This document shows positions 9,020 through 17,360 of a stretch of 64,000 nucleotides of DNA, piece by piece. The notes beneath the pieces are model-generated. The model searched no databases, was not told the origin of the DNA, and saw nothing but the letters and a program-made list of their open reading frames with translations. The DNA lies in NCBI RefSeq assembly GCF_024609785.1, contig NZ_JANHJQ010000001.1, positions 62,001-126,000 of the forward strand, written 5' to 3'. The stretch is from Pseudalkalibacillus decolorationis (lineage in GTDB: Bacteria > Bacillota > Bacilli > Bacillales > Fictibacillaceae). Position numbers and translations under genes: made by a program. Positions within the stretch are counted from its first letter, which is position 1, and each line of letters opens with the position of its first letter.

Positions 9020-10266
9020 TTATTGCAACTCCTTCTTTAAAAATATCCAAAAGTTTCCACCGAATAACTTTGAGATGTCGCGCTCAATATCTACTCTATG
9101 AATATCCCAGTCCGCTTTTATAAGATCTTCATATTTTTTCGTTAAAACGTTTGTTATGATTTCACGTGAATGGTCCCACTTATAGACGAGCTGGTCTAGT
9201 ATTCTTGCATCTGAATGTTGTGGAATCACGCTTAAACCAAGGAGTTCAAATCTCATTTTCGTTATTTCTTCTATGAGACTAGGATTATTTAAAAACCACC
9301 AGCAGCCAAAAACCATTAAATTTCTGAATTTTCTTGCATTAACGGTGAGCTCATGCTGATTTTCCCTTGAAAGCATTGTGACTAAAAATTTATTTTGCGG
9401 ATACATCTTGCAAATCTTTTCCACCGAGTCGATATTAGCTTTGCCAATTCCGTCGCCTGCGCTTTTTAAAGCCGGATTAACGCCTCGCTTTACACCTATC
9501 ATCATTGAGAAAGGGATATTTTTCTCTTTACACACCGGAACAATCGCTTTTGAGATGAGCTGAGAGCGAACCGACTCATCCGGAAAGACGAAAGAATTTG
9601 GTAGAGAAACAGCAACATATAACGCTTTCATTTTATCGATCCACTCGGAGATAAACCGCTGAATTTCTAACAAGCTTTTATCATTTAATGTTTCGTCTAC
9701 ATCATATCCCCATTGTTGGAGTTTTAAATAGGTTGATGAATAATCATTTAATAGCGGATCGATTCTTAACGCCGCAGAAACCTTGAATCTTGGTTGTAGC
9801 TTTCCCATAATTCACGTTCCACTGAATCGAACGGATCATTTGTCATGACGACACTCTCAACGCCCGCTTTTTGGAAAATAAAATCAACATAACCAGAAGA
9901 ATCGGAAATGTTAAGCTGCTCTCGGTAACGTTGCAAATCTTTTTTTTTCAAATCAACGCCGAGCTTTTTCAATGTCGTAACGACACCGCGGCAAGCTTCA
10001 CTGTATGGTGTGTTTTTCACAAAAAGAGTTTTCCAAATCAAGTCAGCCTGCTCTCTTTTCGATAAACGCCAAAAATAATCATATGAAATATCACATTCAC
10101 GCATTACTTCAGCGATTAAATAATGATACGTTAACAGCTCATCAATACCTGCAAGCATTAATTCGTTAAAATGAGGGGCGAACAAGTGTGTATGTACATC
10201 GGTGATCGGTGTCGAATCAACTATTTCTTTTACAACCGAATGTATACTTTTCTCAGCAATCAACAT
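9020..10266 (-). pseudogene. Bh0493-type uronate isomerase, broken by a one-base deletion
   Basis: Two overlapping frames (9766-10266 and 9020-9808) together encode one protein of about 415 residues. It closely resembles Bacillus halodurans Bh0493, an amidohydrolase-superfamily galacturonate/glucuronate isomerase of 427 residues. The metal-binding HxH is in DVHTHLF near residue 23, and 'SKREQADLIW', 'VMTNDPFD' and 'VTMLSRENQHEL' are shared. Frame 1 ends with QDSRF and frame 2 resumes at AALRIDPLLN. Restoring one base in a His codon (CT to CAT, near 9776/9777) gives the family's DSRFHAALR. The gene has its own site (AAAGGGG). A sequencing error is possible, but the decayed uxuA next door favours a true pseudogene. 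Confidence 0.85.
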
Positions 10267-10328
10267 GTTTTTTCCCCTTTCACGAAATATTTGTAAGTCT
10301 TCCTATCCAAAAGAGTAGTGGCTATTAT

Positions 10329-11087
10329 TTAAACTAGTTGGGCTGCAAGCTTATTTAGGTTATTTAAACTAATTTGTAAGCTGTCCATCGGGTTTCCAGG
10401 GCAAACGTCTTGTTCCACGGAGTACCATTCCACACCGGATTGTTCACACCATTTCAAGATCGGTTCAAAATCGATGATTCCCGCACCTACCTCAGCAAAC
10501 GTCTGTTTTTCGTCTCCTGTCATATCTTTTAAATGTATGATCGGCATTCTGTTTGCATAAGGTTGAATAAATGAAAGTGGATCTTCTCCTCCCTTCTTTA
10601 CCCAAAAAACATCAATTTCCGCCAAAAGTTGGTTTTCCACGGTTGGTTCAAGTAAATATTCTAAGGCCGATTTACCATTAACCTCTGTATCGAACTCAAA
10701 TGCATGATTATGATAACTAATACGAAAGCCTTTCGCTTTATCGGCAATTTCATTTAATTTATTGCGGACGGATAGATACCCTTCAGGATTTTGGAACCCG
10801 CCGGGAAGATACGGACAAACAATATCTTTCGTATTATAAAGGGTCGCTTCCTCGAGAACACTTTCCAAATCGTTCTCCAACTGTTCTAACGAAATATGCA
10901 TTCCTGCTGTGCCAAGCCCGGTTTCCTTTAGTAAAGAGGCTATCTCTTGCGGATTATATCCTTGTGGCAAGCCGGATAGCTGCACTCCTGCCCACCCCAT
11001 TTTCTTTAATTCTCTAAATACAAACGGAAGATCCTTTTTTAATTCATCTCGCACCGTATATAGTTGGGCTGCAAACTTTTCTCTCAT
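10329..11087 (-). CDS. sugar phosphate isomerase/epimerase, IolE/IolI-like
   Basis: This 252-residue TIM barrel begins MREKFAAQLYTVRDELKKD, as is typical of the sugar phosphate isomerase/epimerase family (QLYTVRD). Metal-ligand motifs are 'ISYHNHAFEF', 'LLAEIDVFWVKKGG', 'IIHLKDMTGD' and 'YSVEQD' near the C-terminus. It is cytosolic and probably converts a keto-sugar or inositol-type intermediate; the substrate is unknown. It precedes the broken uronate isomerase by about 60 bases and has GGAG-type spacing before its ATG (GTAAGGAG). Confidence 0.87.
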   Translation of the reverse strand: MREKFAAQLYTVRDELKKDLPFVFRELKKMGWAGVQLSGLPQGYNPQEIASLLKETGLGTAGMHISLEQLENDLESVLEEATLYNTKDIVCPYLPGGFQNPEGYLSVRNKLNEIADKAKGFRISYHNHAFEFDTEVNGKSALEYLLEPTVENQLLAEIDVFWVKKGGEDPLSFIQPYANRMPIIHLKDMTGDEKQTFAEVGAGIIDFEPILKWCEQSGVEWYSVEQDVCPGNPMDSLQISLNNLNKLAAQLV

Positions 11088-11193
11088 TACCGTTCACTCC
11101 TTACAATTTAGTTTATCTTTTTAAAGCGGTGGGATCAGTTCTCCGTTAATACATTAAATCGATGGGGTATTGGCCCCCACTGCTGTAAAGCGT

Positions 11194-11238
11194 GAAAAAA
11201 CCCTTTCTTATTATTCAGTTTAAAATAAGAAAGGGTTA
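11194..11238 (-). terminator. terminator of the 11.2-kb AraC-type gene
   Basis: AACCCTTTCTTATT pairs perfectly with AATAAGAAAGGGTT around an 11-base loop, followed on the minus strand by a T-run. The stop codon of the AraC gene lies inside the structure. Confidence 0.9.
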
Positions 11239-12149
11239 GTTGCTTGTAACAGATTGCTATATTTTTCTTGAGAATTGACCGAGATTGCGTTACTGTTTTC
11301 CTTCCGAAATTGTGTTGGCGTCATCTTCATATTTTTACGAAAAAAACGGCTGAAATGGGAGGAGTTTTCAAAACCGGAATCAAGTGCTACTTCTAATATC
11401 GTTTTTTTCGGATACATTTCCAACAAATATTTTGCACGGTTCATTCGTCGATTCATCAGATACTGCATAATCGTAAAACCGGTTACTTCTTTAAAGATTC
11501 TGGACATGTAATACTTACTAATATTTAAGTTTTCAGCGATATGATCTAATGTAATGTTTTGATGAAAATGGTGATCAATCCATGTTACGACACGTTCAAC
11601 ATGGAGGTCTTTCTCCGATTCATATCTTGGGACTTTCTGAAGCTGAGATTGGCTCAAATCATATATTTGAAAAAGGAGCTGGATTAGATAGGTAGCCGTT
11701 CCCCCTTCTTTTAATCGTTTTCCTGTGTTGTCTTTTTCTTTTCGTGTACTAGTGACGTTTATACTAATCCTTTCAATTAAATTTTCGATTTTGTTCAATG
11801 TTATTTGATCGATATCGCGAAACAAACAATTATTTAGCTTGTAAAACGGAATCAGTAATTCAGGCATTTGAAGCGTATGTATGATCGGTCTGATCCACTC
11901 TGGTGAAAATTCAATGACACTTCGCTCATAAGGCTCGGGTGGCAGTGGATTTGGCCTGTGCAATGTTAAGCCATTCATAATAATAACGTCACCCGGCAGC
12001 AGCTCGTAAATACGATCGCCAATTAAATACTTGCAATTCCCACTATGAAAATGGTAAATTTCAAATCTTTCATGCGAATGGTAATAAAAATCAGATTGCG
12101 ACCACTTTTCATCTTTTCTACGATATGTTGCACTAATCCGAATATTCAT
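11220..12149 (-). CDS. AraC-family regulator with cupin sensor domain
   Basis: I prefer the ATG giving MNIRISATYRRKDEKW (309 residues). The frame extends 26 codons upstream, but no ribosome-binding site is evident there. The N-terminal half is a cupin sugar-sensing domain (HSHERFEIYHFHSGNCKYLIGDRIYELLPGD is spread over residues 25-58). The C-terminal half is an AraC double helix-turn-helix: ITLDHIAENLNISKYYMSRIFK, then ILEVALDSGFENSSHFSRFFRK and MTPTQFRK. Regulators of this kind usually activate carbohydrate genes. It faces the same way as the oxidoreductase upstream but has terminators on both sides, so it is probably transcribed alone. Confidence 0.88.
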   Translation of the reverse strand: MNIRISATYRRKDEKWSQSDFYYHSHERFEIYHFHSGNCKYLIGDRIYELLPGDVIIMNGLTLHRPNPLPPEPYERSVIEFSPEWIRPIIHTLQMPELLIPFYKLNNCLFRDIDQITLNKIENLIERISINVTSTRKEKDNTGKRLKEGGTATYLIQLLFQIYDLSQSQLQKVPRYESEKDLHVERVVTWIDHHFHQNITLDHIAENLNISKYYMSRIFKEVTGFTIMQYLMNRRMNRAKYLLEMYPKKTILEVALDSGFENSSHFSRFFRKNMKMTPTQFRKENSNAISVNSQEKYSNLLQATNPFLF

Positions 12150-12236
12150 TCTTAACACATCCCGGATAAATTCTATAAGGAAAATTGTGTACACCAATCC
12201 ATAGGGGTATGCAGTTCTTCTTCCCAACTCGCAATT

Positions 12237-12282
12237 GAAAAAACCACGTACCTATTTACTTATTTAGGTATGTGGTTCTTTC
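12237..12282 (-). terminator. terminator after the Gfo/Idh/MocA oxidoreductase gene
   Basis: AACCACGTACCTA pairs with TAGGTATGTGGTT (one mismatch) around a 10-base AT loop, with an A-run on the plus side that becomes a T-run on the minus strand. Confidence 0.85.
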
Positions 12283-12337
12283 CATTATTTTATCATGTTT
12301 TTGTATGGAAGTCTCTGAATTTTCTGACTGTTTTTTC

Positions 12338-13429
12338 TTATTGTTCAACTTTAACTTTTAAAGGAAGCTGTACCGATTTACCGGTTTGAGCCGACTGATA
12401 AATTGCCAATATGATTTCAAGTGGTTTCAAACCTTCTTCACCGTTAACTACTGGTTCACGATCGTCTTGTATCGCCTGGATCATGTCTTCTAATTGTAAT
12501 TGGTGTGATGAGCCATGAATGGAAGAGGGATTAGATGCGCCCGTTTCACCTTCAGAAGCATATTTCTTATTGGCTGAATTTTCGACCTTTCCTCCACCAT
12601 AAAACGATTCTTGATTACCTTGCTGACGTAAATAGAAGTGCTTAAGCTTATCAGTTTCAATAACGGCTGTACCATTTGTACCAAACACTTCCAAACGAGT
12701 ATGCAGTCCAGGATAGGCGCTCGTCGTCCCAACAATCGTCCCTAAGGCACCGTTTTTAAATTTTACAGTCGCTACGGCAACGTCTTCTACCTCAATTCGC
12801 TCATGTGCTAATGTATCTGCATGGGCGTAAATGCTTTCGACGGGCCCCATCATATACTGGAGTAAATCAATATAATGAATGGATTGGTTCATTAATGCTC
12901 CACCGCCGTCCAATGCCCATGTTCCGCGCCATTCTCCGCTATCATAATATTCTTGCGAGCGGTACCAGTTAACCGCAGCCATTCCAAGTACTGTCTTTCC
13001 TAATTTTCCAGATTCTATTTCTTGCTTTACCTTTACAACATCAGGGTCAAAACGGTGCTGCGAAATAATCGAAAGCTTTACTCCCGCATCACGACATGCT
13101 TTAATCATTTCATGTGCTTTCTCCAATGTAACATCCATCGGTTTTTCAACAATGACATGCTTTCCATACTTTGCTGCGGTAACGGCCATGTCAGCGTGCA
13201 TGCCGCTAGGTGTTAATATATTAACAACATCAATATCCTCCCTGCTCAACATTTTATGGTAGTCAGCGTACCAGTCAACCCCGTATTCCCCTCCGAACCT
13301 TTTTGCATTTTCCACTTGTGAGTCAGCAACAGCTACTAATCTCGCATTTTCAATTTTTTTAATTTCTTCAGCATGTGTTCCGCTAATTACACCACACCCA
13401 ACGATTCCAAATCTAAATTCTTTTCCCAC
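12338..13429 (-). CDS. Gfo/Idh/MocA-family NAD(P)-dependent oxidoreductase
   Basis: This 363-residue protein starts at a GTG preceded by AGGAGG. The Rossmann motif GIVGCGVISGTH is at residues 8-19, and the family's EKPMD is near residue 96. The C-terminal alpha/beta domain carries 'GGALMNQSIHYIDLLQYMMGPV', whose HxxD positions serve catalysis. Such enzymes oxidise or reduce hydroxyls on sugars, inositols or uronates in the cytosol. A cre-like site lies 68 bases upstream, so catabolite repression is likely. The exact substrate is unknown. Confidence 0.9.
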   Translation of the reverse strand: MGKEFRFGIVGCGVISGTHAEEIKKIENARLVAVADSQVENAKRFGGEYGVDWYADYHKMLSREDIDVVNILTPSGMHADMAVTAAKYGKHVIVEKPMDVTLEKAHEMIKACRDAGVKLSIISQHRFDPDVVKVKQEIESGKLGKTVLGMAAVNWYRSQEYYDSGEWRGTWALDGGGALMNQSIHYIDLLQYMMGPVESIYAHADTLAHERIEVEDVAVATVKFKNGALGTIVGTTSAYPGLHTRLEVFGTNGTAVIETDKLKHFYLRQQGNQESFYGGGKVENSANKKYASEGETGASNPSSIHGSSHQLQLEDMIQAIQDDREPVVNGEEGLKPLEIILAIYQSAQTGKSVQLPLKVKVEQ

Positions 13430-13496
13430 TTGAATTCCTCCTAATGTGAATTTGTTGATGGACCGTTATGATCTACTCGTTATTTGTTCATATTAT

Positions 13497-13510
13497 AGAA
13501 AGCGCTTTTA
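13497..13510. promoter_or_regulatory. cre-like site (CcpA) upstream of the oxidoreductase gene
   Basis: AGAAAGCGCTTTTA differs from the palindromic cre consensus TGAAAGCGCTTTCA at only two positions. It lies in the gap between the DUF2264 gene and the oxidoreductase gene, where a promoter for the latter would be. The likely role is glucose repression by CcpA. Confidence 0.55.
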
Positions 13511-13603
13511 TTCACAATTAAAATTATAGAAGGCATTTTTCCCCAAAGCTTTATTCGAATTGTTCTGTTTTGGGTGAGTTTTTACTTAGATTGCTATTTG
13601 ATC

Positions 13604-14755
13604 TTAAAGTGCACTGTCAATTGGTACTTGCTCGCCAGCCCATGCTCTTTTACTCGTCCAGTCTGCTTCACCTTGCCAAAAAGGATCGTTCGCAGGTAAT
13701 CCAAGCGGTAAAAATACAGCTGCACTTAGATACAAGCTGCCGGTTGAAATATAGCCTTCTCCGAGCTCCGGTTGGTGTCCAATGAACCCGATACGAAGCC
13801 ATCCGTTTTCATCAAAGGTACCTGATATTCCAATCATCCGCTTAATAACAGCCGTTAACGCACAACGGACTTGGGCAGGATGCAAAGTTTCGTCCAGTTT
13901 GTGTTGAAGTGTCATTTGTGCTATATGTTGAAAAGCTCCAAATCGGTAAGTTAATGATCTGCCAACTACTGGAAAAGAGCCTTCCGGTGAAATACTTCTC
14001 TCCTGGATCACTGCATACCTTTTAGCACGCTTGATGATCCGATCTTTTATCAGTTTCCAATCATGAGATTGATTTTCCAAGGTTTCTACAATATCGACAA
14101 GCATCGGTTGAATCACAAAGCTATTGTAGTAATCCATATGAAATTCCGACCCATCCCCATACAATCCATCTCCTAAATACCATTGGTCGTGCTGTTTAAG
14201 CGCAAAATCAACCCTCATTGGATCCCACTCTTCTCCCATTTTGAACAAAGCGGTCTCAATCATTGCTGAAAATAATAGCCAGTTATTAAAAAACGGTTTA
14301 CGCGTGCGAGTTGACTTTAATGCTTGAACTAGATTTTGCTGCACGTTCGGTTCCAATTTAAAATATATTTCCTGAGGAGCCCGAACAATGGCATGACTAA
14401 GGAAGGCAGCGTCCACTATTGGTTGATAACCTTCTGAAAAATTCATGTAATCAGGAGAATCGGGATCGGTAGCCGCATCCATCGCCCGTCGAGATAAATC
14501 TATATATTTCTTTCTCAATTCTCCTTCAGAACCATGATCAGATCCTGTTTCAAGCCAAGGAGCCAAACCGCTTATTAGTCTTCCGAAAGCTTCCAAATAA
14601 GTGTACTGTTCCCGATCCCGACCGCTTGTTTCTACAGGCATGTTTTGTTTTAGCTGTTGATTGGCTAAATTTTGAAGTACCGGCTTGGCAATCTTACACA
14701 TCGTATTCAGCCAATAAGTGCGATCTACAGTCGTTTTTGTTTTTTCATCTTCCAT
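13604..14755 (-). CDS. DUF2264-family protein, putative glycosidase
   Basis: This 383-residue protein has no signal peptide, so it acts in the cytosol. It shows the DUF2264 pattern: an aromatic helix near residues 50-65 (YLEAFGRLISGLAPWLE) and 'GDGSEFHMDYYNSFVIQPML' around residues 200-220. The family is an (alpha/alpha)-barrel found in polysaccharide loci. From memory it corresponds to CAZy family GH154, for which beta-glucuronidase activity has been reported; I could not check this. Next to PL8 and GH88 genes, a role in removing saturated uronates from oligosaccharides is plausible. AAGGAGGGAG precedes the ATG. Confidence 0.8.
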   Translation of the reverse strand: MEDEKTKTTVDRTYWLNTMCKIAKPVLQNLANQQLKQNMPVETSGRDREQYTYLEAFGRLISGLAPWLETGSDHGSEGELRKKYIDLSRRAMDAATDPDSPDYMNFSEGYQPIVDAAFLSHAIVRAPQEIYFKLEPNVQQNLVQALKSTRTRKPFFNNWLLFSAMIETALFKMGEEWDPMRVDFALKQHDQWYLGDGLYGDGSEFHMDYYNSFVIQPMLVDIVETLENQSHDWKLIKDRIIKRAKRYAVIQERSISPEGSFPVVGRSLTYRFGAFQHIAQMTLQHKLDETLHPAQVRCALTAVIKRMIGISGTFDENGWLRIGFIGHQPELGEGYISTGSLYLSAAVFLPLGLPANDPFWQGEADWTSKRAWAGEQVPIDSAL

Positions 14756-14869
14756 TAATGACTCCCTCCTTATTATTTGTAATCATTCAACCTTGAAAAC
14801 TACGCATTCAGCTATTATCCTTTAGCTCCTATTGAATAAGGATTGTTTTTTGCCTTGATATGAATTCTT

Positions 14870-17290
14870 TTAATTATTAGCTTTCGGATTATAGTTCAAT
14901 TTAACGGTATGGGTTCTCCCGATTGAATCGGAAACGTCGATTTCTACTTTCGTATAAGGAGCCTTACGTGAGACTGTCACGGTGTCATCTTTACTGATTA
15001 CGGATCGTGCGATTTTACCTAATTCAATCGTGATTTTGTCTTGTGATTGCGTCGGATCGGACACAGCAATTGTCAATTCGTCTCCTTCTTCTTTAATCAT
15101 TAACGAAGCAGGTTGATAGGACCGAATAAAGTCTACCGTGCCTCTTTCCCAAAAGTTAGCGGCAGTTAAACCAAGCTTCTTTTCCTTCACAGCGTGTATA
15201 GTACTCGTATTGCTTAAAATTTCAATATCCGGCTTATCATTGTAGTGCTCTGTTTCAATCGCATCTTTATTTGGCAGCAACACGTACGAATAAGTTGCAT
15301 TCGTTGGATTGACACCGTGGTCAATTGCTAAGCTCAAATAGTTTTTTGTAACCGGACTCGGATCCCCGGCATGATTAATGTCCCGCCATGCACCGGTTCT
15401 CGCTTCACGCATTCCAGAAACAGTCGAAGTTTCAGGGAAGTAGTAACCGATGCTTGAATTTGAAACGTCCCCTTCCAAATGAGCCCAATTCACATTTCCC
15501 ATCTTTTCAGACCAGCCAAGCTGACTTGATTTCGTTTCCCCATTGACGATTAACTCATTATCTCCGCTGTCATTTAATTTACGATTTTCAACAATCGTTT
15601 CCGCTTTCCGATCATCGCTGCTCGTAATGCCTGTGCCTAATGCAATGATCTCATCATCGAATGAGAACCACGATTTTTTTCCGGTCAACGTGCTGTTCTC
15701 TAAATCAAATTCCATACCCGCTGCACCGTAAAGACCATCTATGGCTGATCCACCAACCCATGAGTTAGAGCTGAAATACGGACGCCACGATTCTATGGTT
15801 CTTCCTTTTGAACCGTCTGTGGTCGTTCCCGGAAGACGGAACATGTCAACGGTTGGCCAAAAATCATCACTGAATTGGGTGAGATCATCGTTGTACAAAT
15901 AGGTCATCCCGTATCCAGTATGCCATCCCTTTGTATTCTCGGCGCCACTGCCAGTTCCCATCTCAAAGCTTGAGATTCTTTTCGAAGACATGCTGATACC
16001 GAAAGCGAATCCAGCACGCCGGTGGACGACCCGATCCATAGCTGCAAAGACTTGGTGTTTGACGAGCTCGCCGCGAGGAGTAATTTCGGAATCTCGTATT
16101 AAATTCTTTATAAGTATCATTTCATTAATGTTTAGCCCAGACACATAATTCTCAAATGTGGTATCTGCGTGAATCCAATACTTAACCATGCTTTTAATTT
16201 TCTTCGCCACATCAGTCGGTGCCGCTTCAGACAACTGTAAAATCGGTATGATGGCAGACCTTCCCGCAGAATGGTCTTGAGAACCTTCCCTTGAAATCGC
16301 TCTTCCTCTTACCATGTCCATCATCCCGCCTTTATAAATAAGAGGTTCATAGGAGTCAAACACCCATTGGTACACATTATTCAAATTTGGATCTGTAGCC
16401 TCCCATGAAGATCCAGCCAATATATATAACACATCAACGAGATGATCTATCAACACAATGCCGTAACTTCCGTTATAAGGAACATATCCATGTTGAACAA
16501 ATGACCCGTCCTGGTAAAAACCGTCTCCATCGGTGACATACTTGAATACTTGACTTAACGCATCGCGTGCTTCAGCAATTTTATCACTATCTTTCCCAAC
16601 AATTCCCCGTACGCTGACGATTAATGCTTTATCAATTCGGTTCGCACCTGTTTCAATCACCCCTGGAAACCTTACCCGATGAACAGGATCCGGTACAAAA
16701 CGATCAATAGCCTTTATATAATTGTCGATTTGAGTTGGAGTTAAATCGTCATACATTAACACTAATAGATCCTTCAGTGCCATCGGAGCTCCGATTTCCC
16801 AGTTCCACCAGTTTCCGTACTGTGACTTCTTTTCGTTGTAACGGTTCTCATACATCCAATCCAATCCGCTAATGATATCAGCTCTTAACTCTTCATTTCG
16901 GTATAAATTGGATCCTTCCATTGCATAGGCGTAAGCCATGTCTCTCAAACGATAATAGTTAACGGAAATATCACTTGAATTCGTTGTACTTGTCAAATCG
17001 CTCCATAAATAGGTTCTATTTTGAGAATGATCTATCGTATCCCATACGCCCGTACCTTCTTCGTTGGTTACCTTTGATTCGATTTTTTCAATATAAGAGG
17101 AAATATCGGGATCACCGGCATCATACCTGGTTCCTCCGGTTAAATAACCCTTCCACTTTTCTCGCATCACCTCAAATTCATCGGCTTCGCCTGCTGCGTA
17201 AACATCGTCTGGAGAAAAAGATGTAAAAAAAAGTGTAATTAAAAAAGCTATTAACAGATAACAAATGAAGCTGTTCTTTTTCTGAATCAT
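14870..17290 (-). CDS. secreted polysaccharide lyase family 8 (short paralogue)
   Basis: The 806-residue protein has a signal peptide (residues 1-33, ending VYAAGE). The catalytic (alpha/alpha) toroid spans about 40-400 and the beta-sandwich domains about 400-800. The PL8 catalytic set is intact: Asn217 (TGANR), His267 and Tyr276 (VQHGYVPYNGSYG), and Arg330/Arg334 (RGRAISR). These spacings (50, 9, 54, 58) equal those of pneumococcal hyaluronate lyase N349/H399/Y408/R462/R466. Family members cleave hyaluronan, chondroitin or xanthan by beta-elimination; the substrate here is unresolved. It ends where the longer paralogue at 22379 continues with two more modules. A strong hairpin separates it from the M60 gene. 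Confidence 0.93.
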   Translation of the reverse strand: MIQKKNSFICYLLIAFLITLFFTSFSPDDVYAAGEADEFEVMREKWKGYLTGGTRYDAGDPDISSYIEKIESKVTNEEGTGVWDTIDHSQNRTYLWSDLTSTTNSSDISVNYYRLRDMAYAYAMEGSNLYRNEELRADIISGLDWMYENRYNEKKSQYGNWWNWEIGAPMALKDLLVLMYDDLTPTQIDNYIKAIDRFVPDPVHRVRFPGVIETGANRIDKALIVSVRGIVGKDSDKIAEARDALSQVFKYVTDGDGFYQDGSFVQHGYVPYNGSYGIVLIDHLVDVLYILAGSSWEATDPNLNNVYQWVFDSYEPLIYKGGMMDMVRGRAISREGSQDHSAGRSAIIPILQLSEAAPTDVAKKIKSMVKYWIHADTTFENYVSGLNINEMILIKNLIRDSEITPRGELVKHQVFAAMDRVVHRRAGFAFGISMSSKRISSFEMGTGSGAENTKGWHTGYGMTYLYNDDLTQFSDDFWPTVDMFRLPGTTTDGSKGRTIESWRPYFSSNSWVGGSAIDGLYGAAGMEFDLENSTLTGKKSWFSFDDEIIALGTGITSSDDRKAETIVENRKLNDSGDNELIVNGETKSSQLGWSEKMGNVNWAHLEGDVSNSSIGYYFPETSTVSGMREARTGAWRDINHAGDPSPVTKNYLSLAIDHGVNPTNATYSYVLLPNKDAIETEHYNDKPDIEILSNTSTIHAVKEKKLGLTAANFWERGTVDFIRSYQPASLMIKEEGDELTIAVSDPTQSQDKITIELGKIARSVISKDDTVTVSRKAPYTKVEIDVSDSIGRTHTVKLNYNPKANN

Positions 17291-17312
17291 AGCAATCTCC
17301 TTTTTTTAATAG

Positions 17313-17337
17313 TGCTCCCCGTTTGCAACGGGGAGCA
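17313..17337 (-). promoter_or_regulatory. strong intercistronic hairpin between the M60 and PL8 genes
   Basis: TGCTCCCCGTT pairs perfectly with AACGGGGAGCA around a 3-base loop. No T-run follows on the minus strand; instead a purine run leads into the PL8 ribosome-binding site. This suggests mRNA 3'-end protection or partial attenuation more than full termination. Confidence 0.7.
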
Positions 17338-17360
17338 ACTGATTAGCAAAACTATTTTTA

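Noticed and set aside
9020-10266. Programmed frameshift in the uronate isomerase gene
   Set aside because: No slippery heptamer or downstream structure is seen at the site, and one missing base in a His codon explains it fully.
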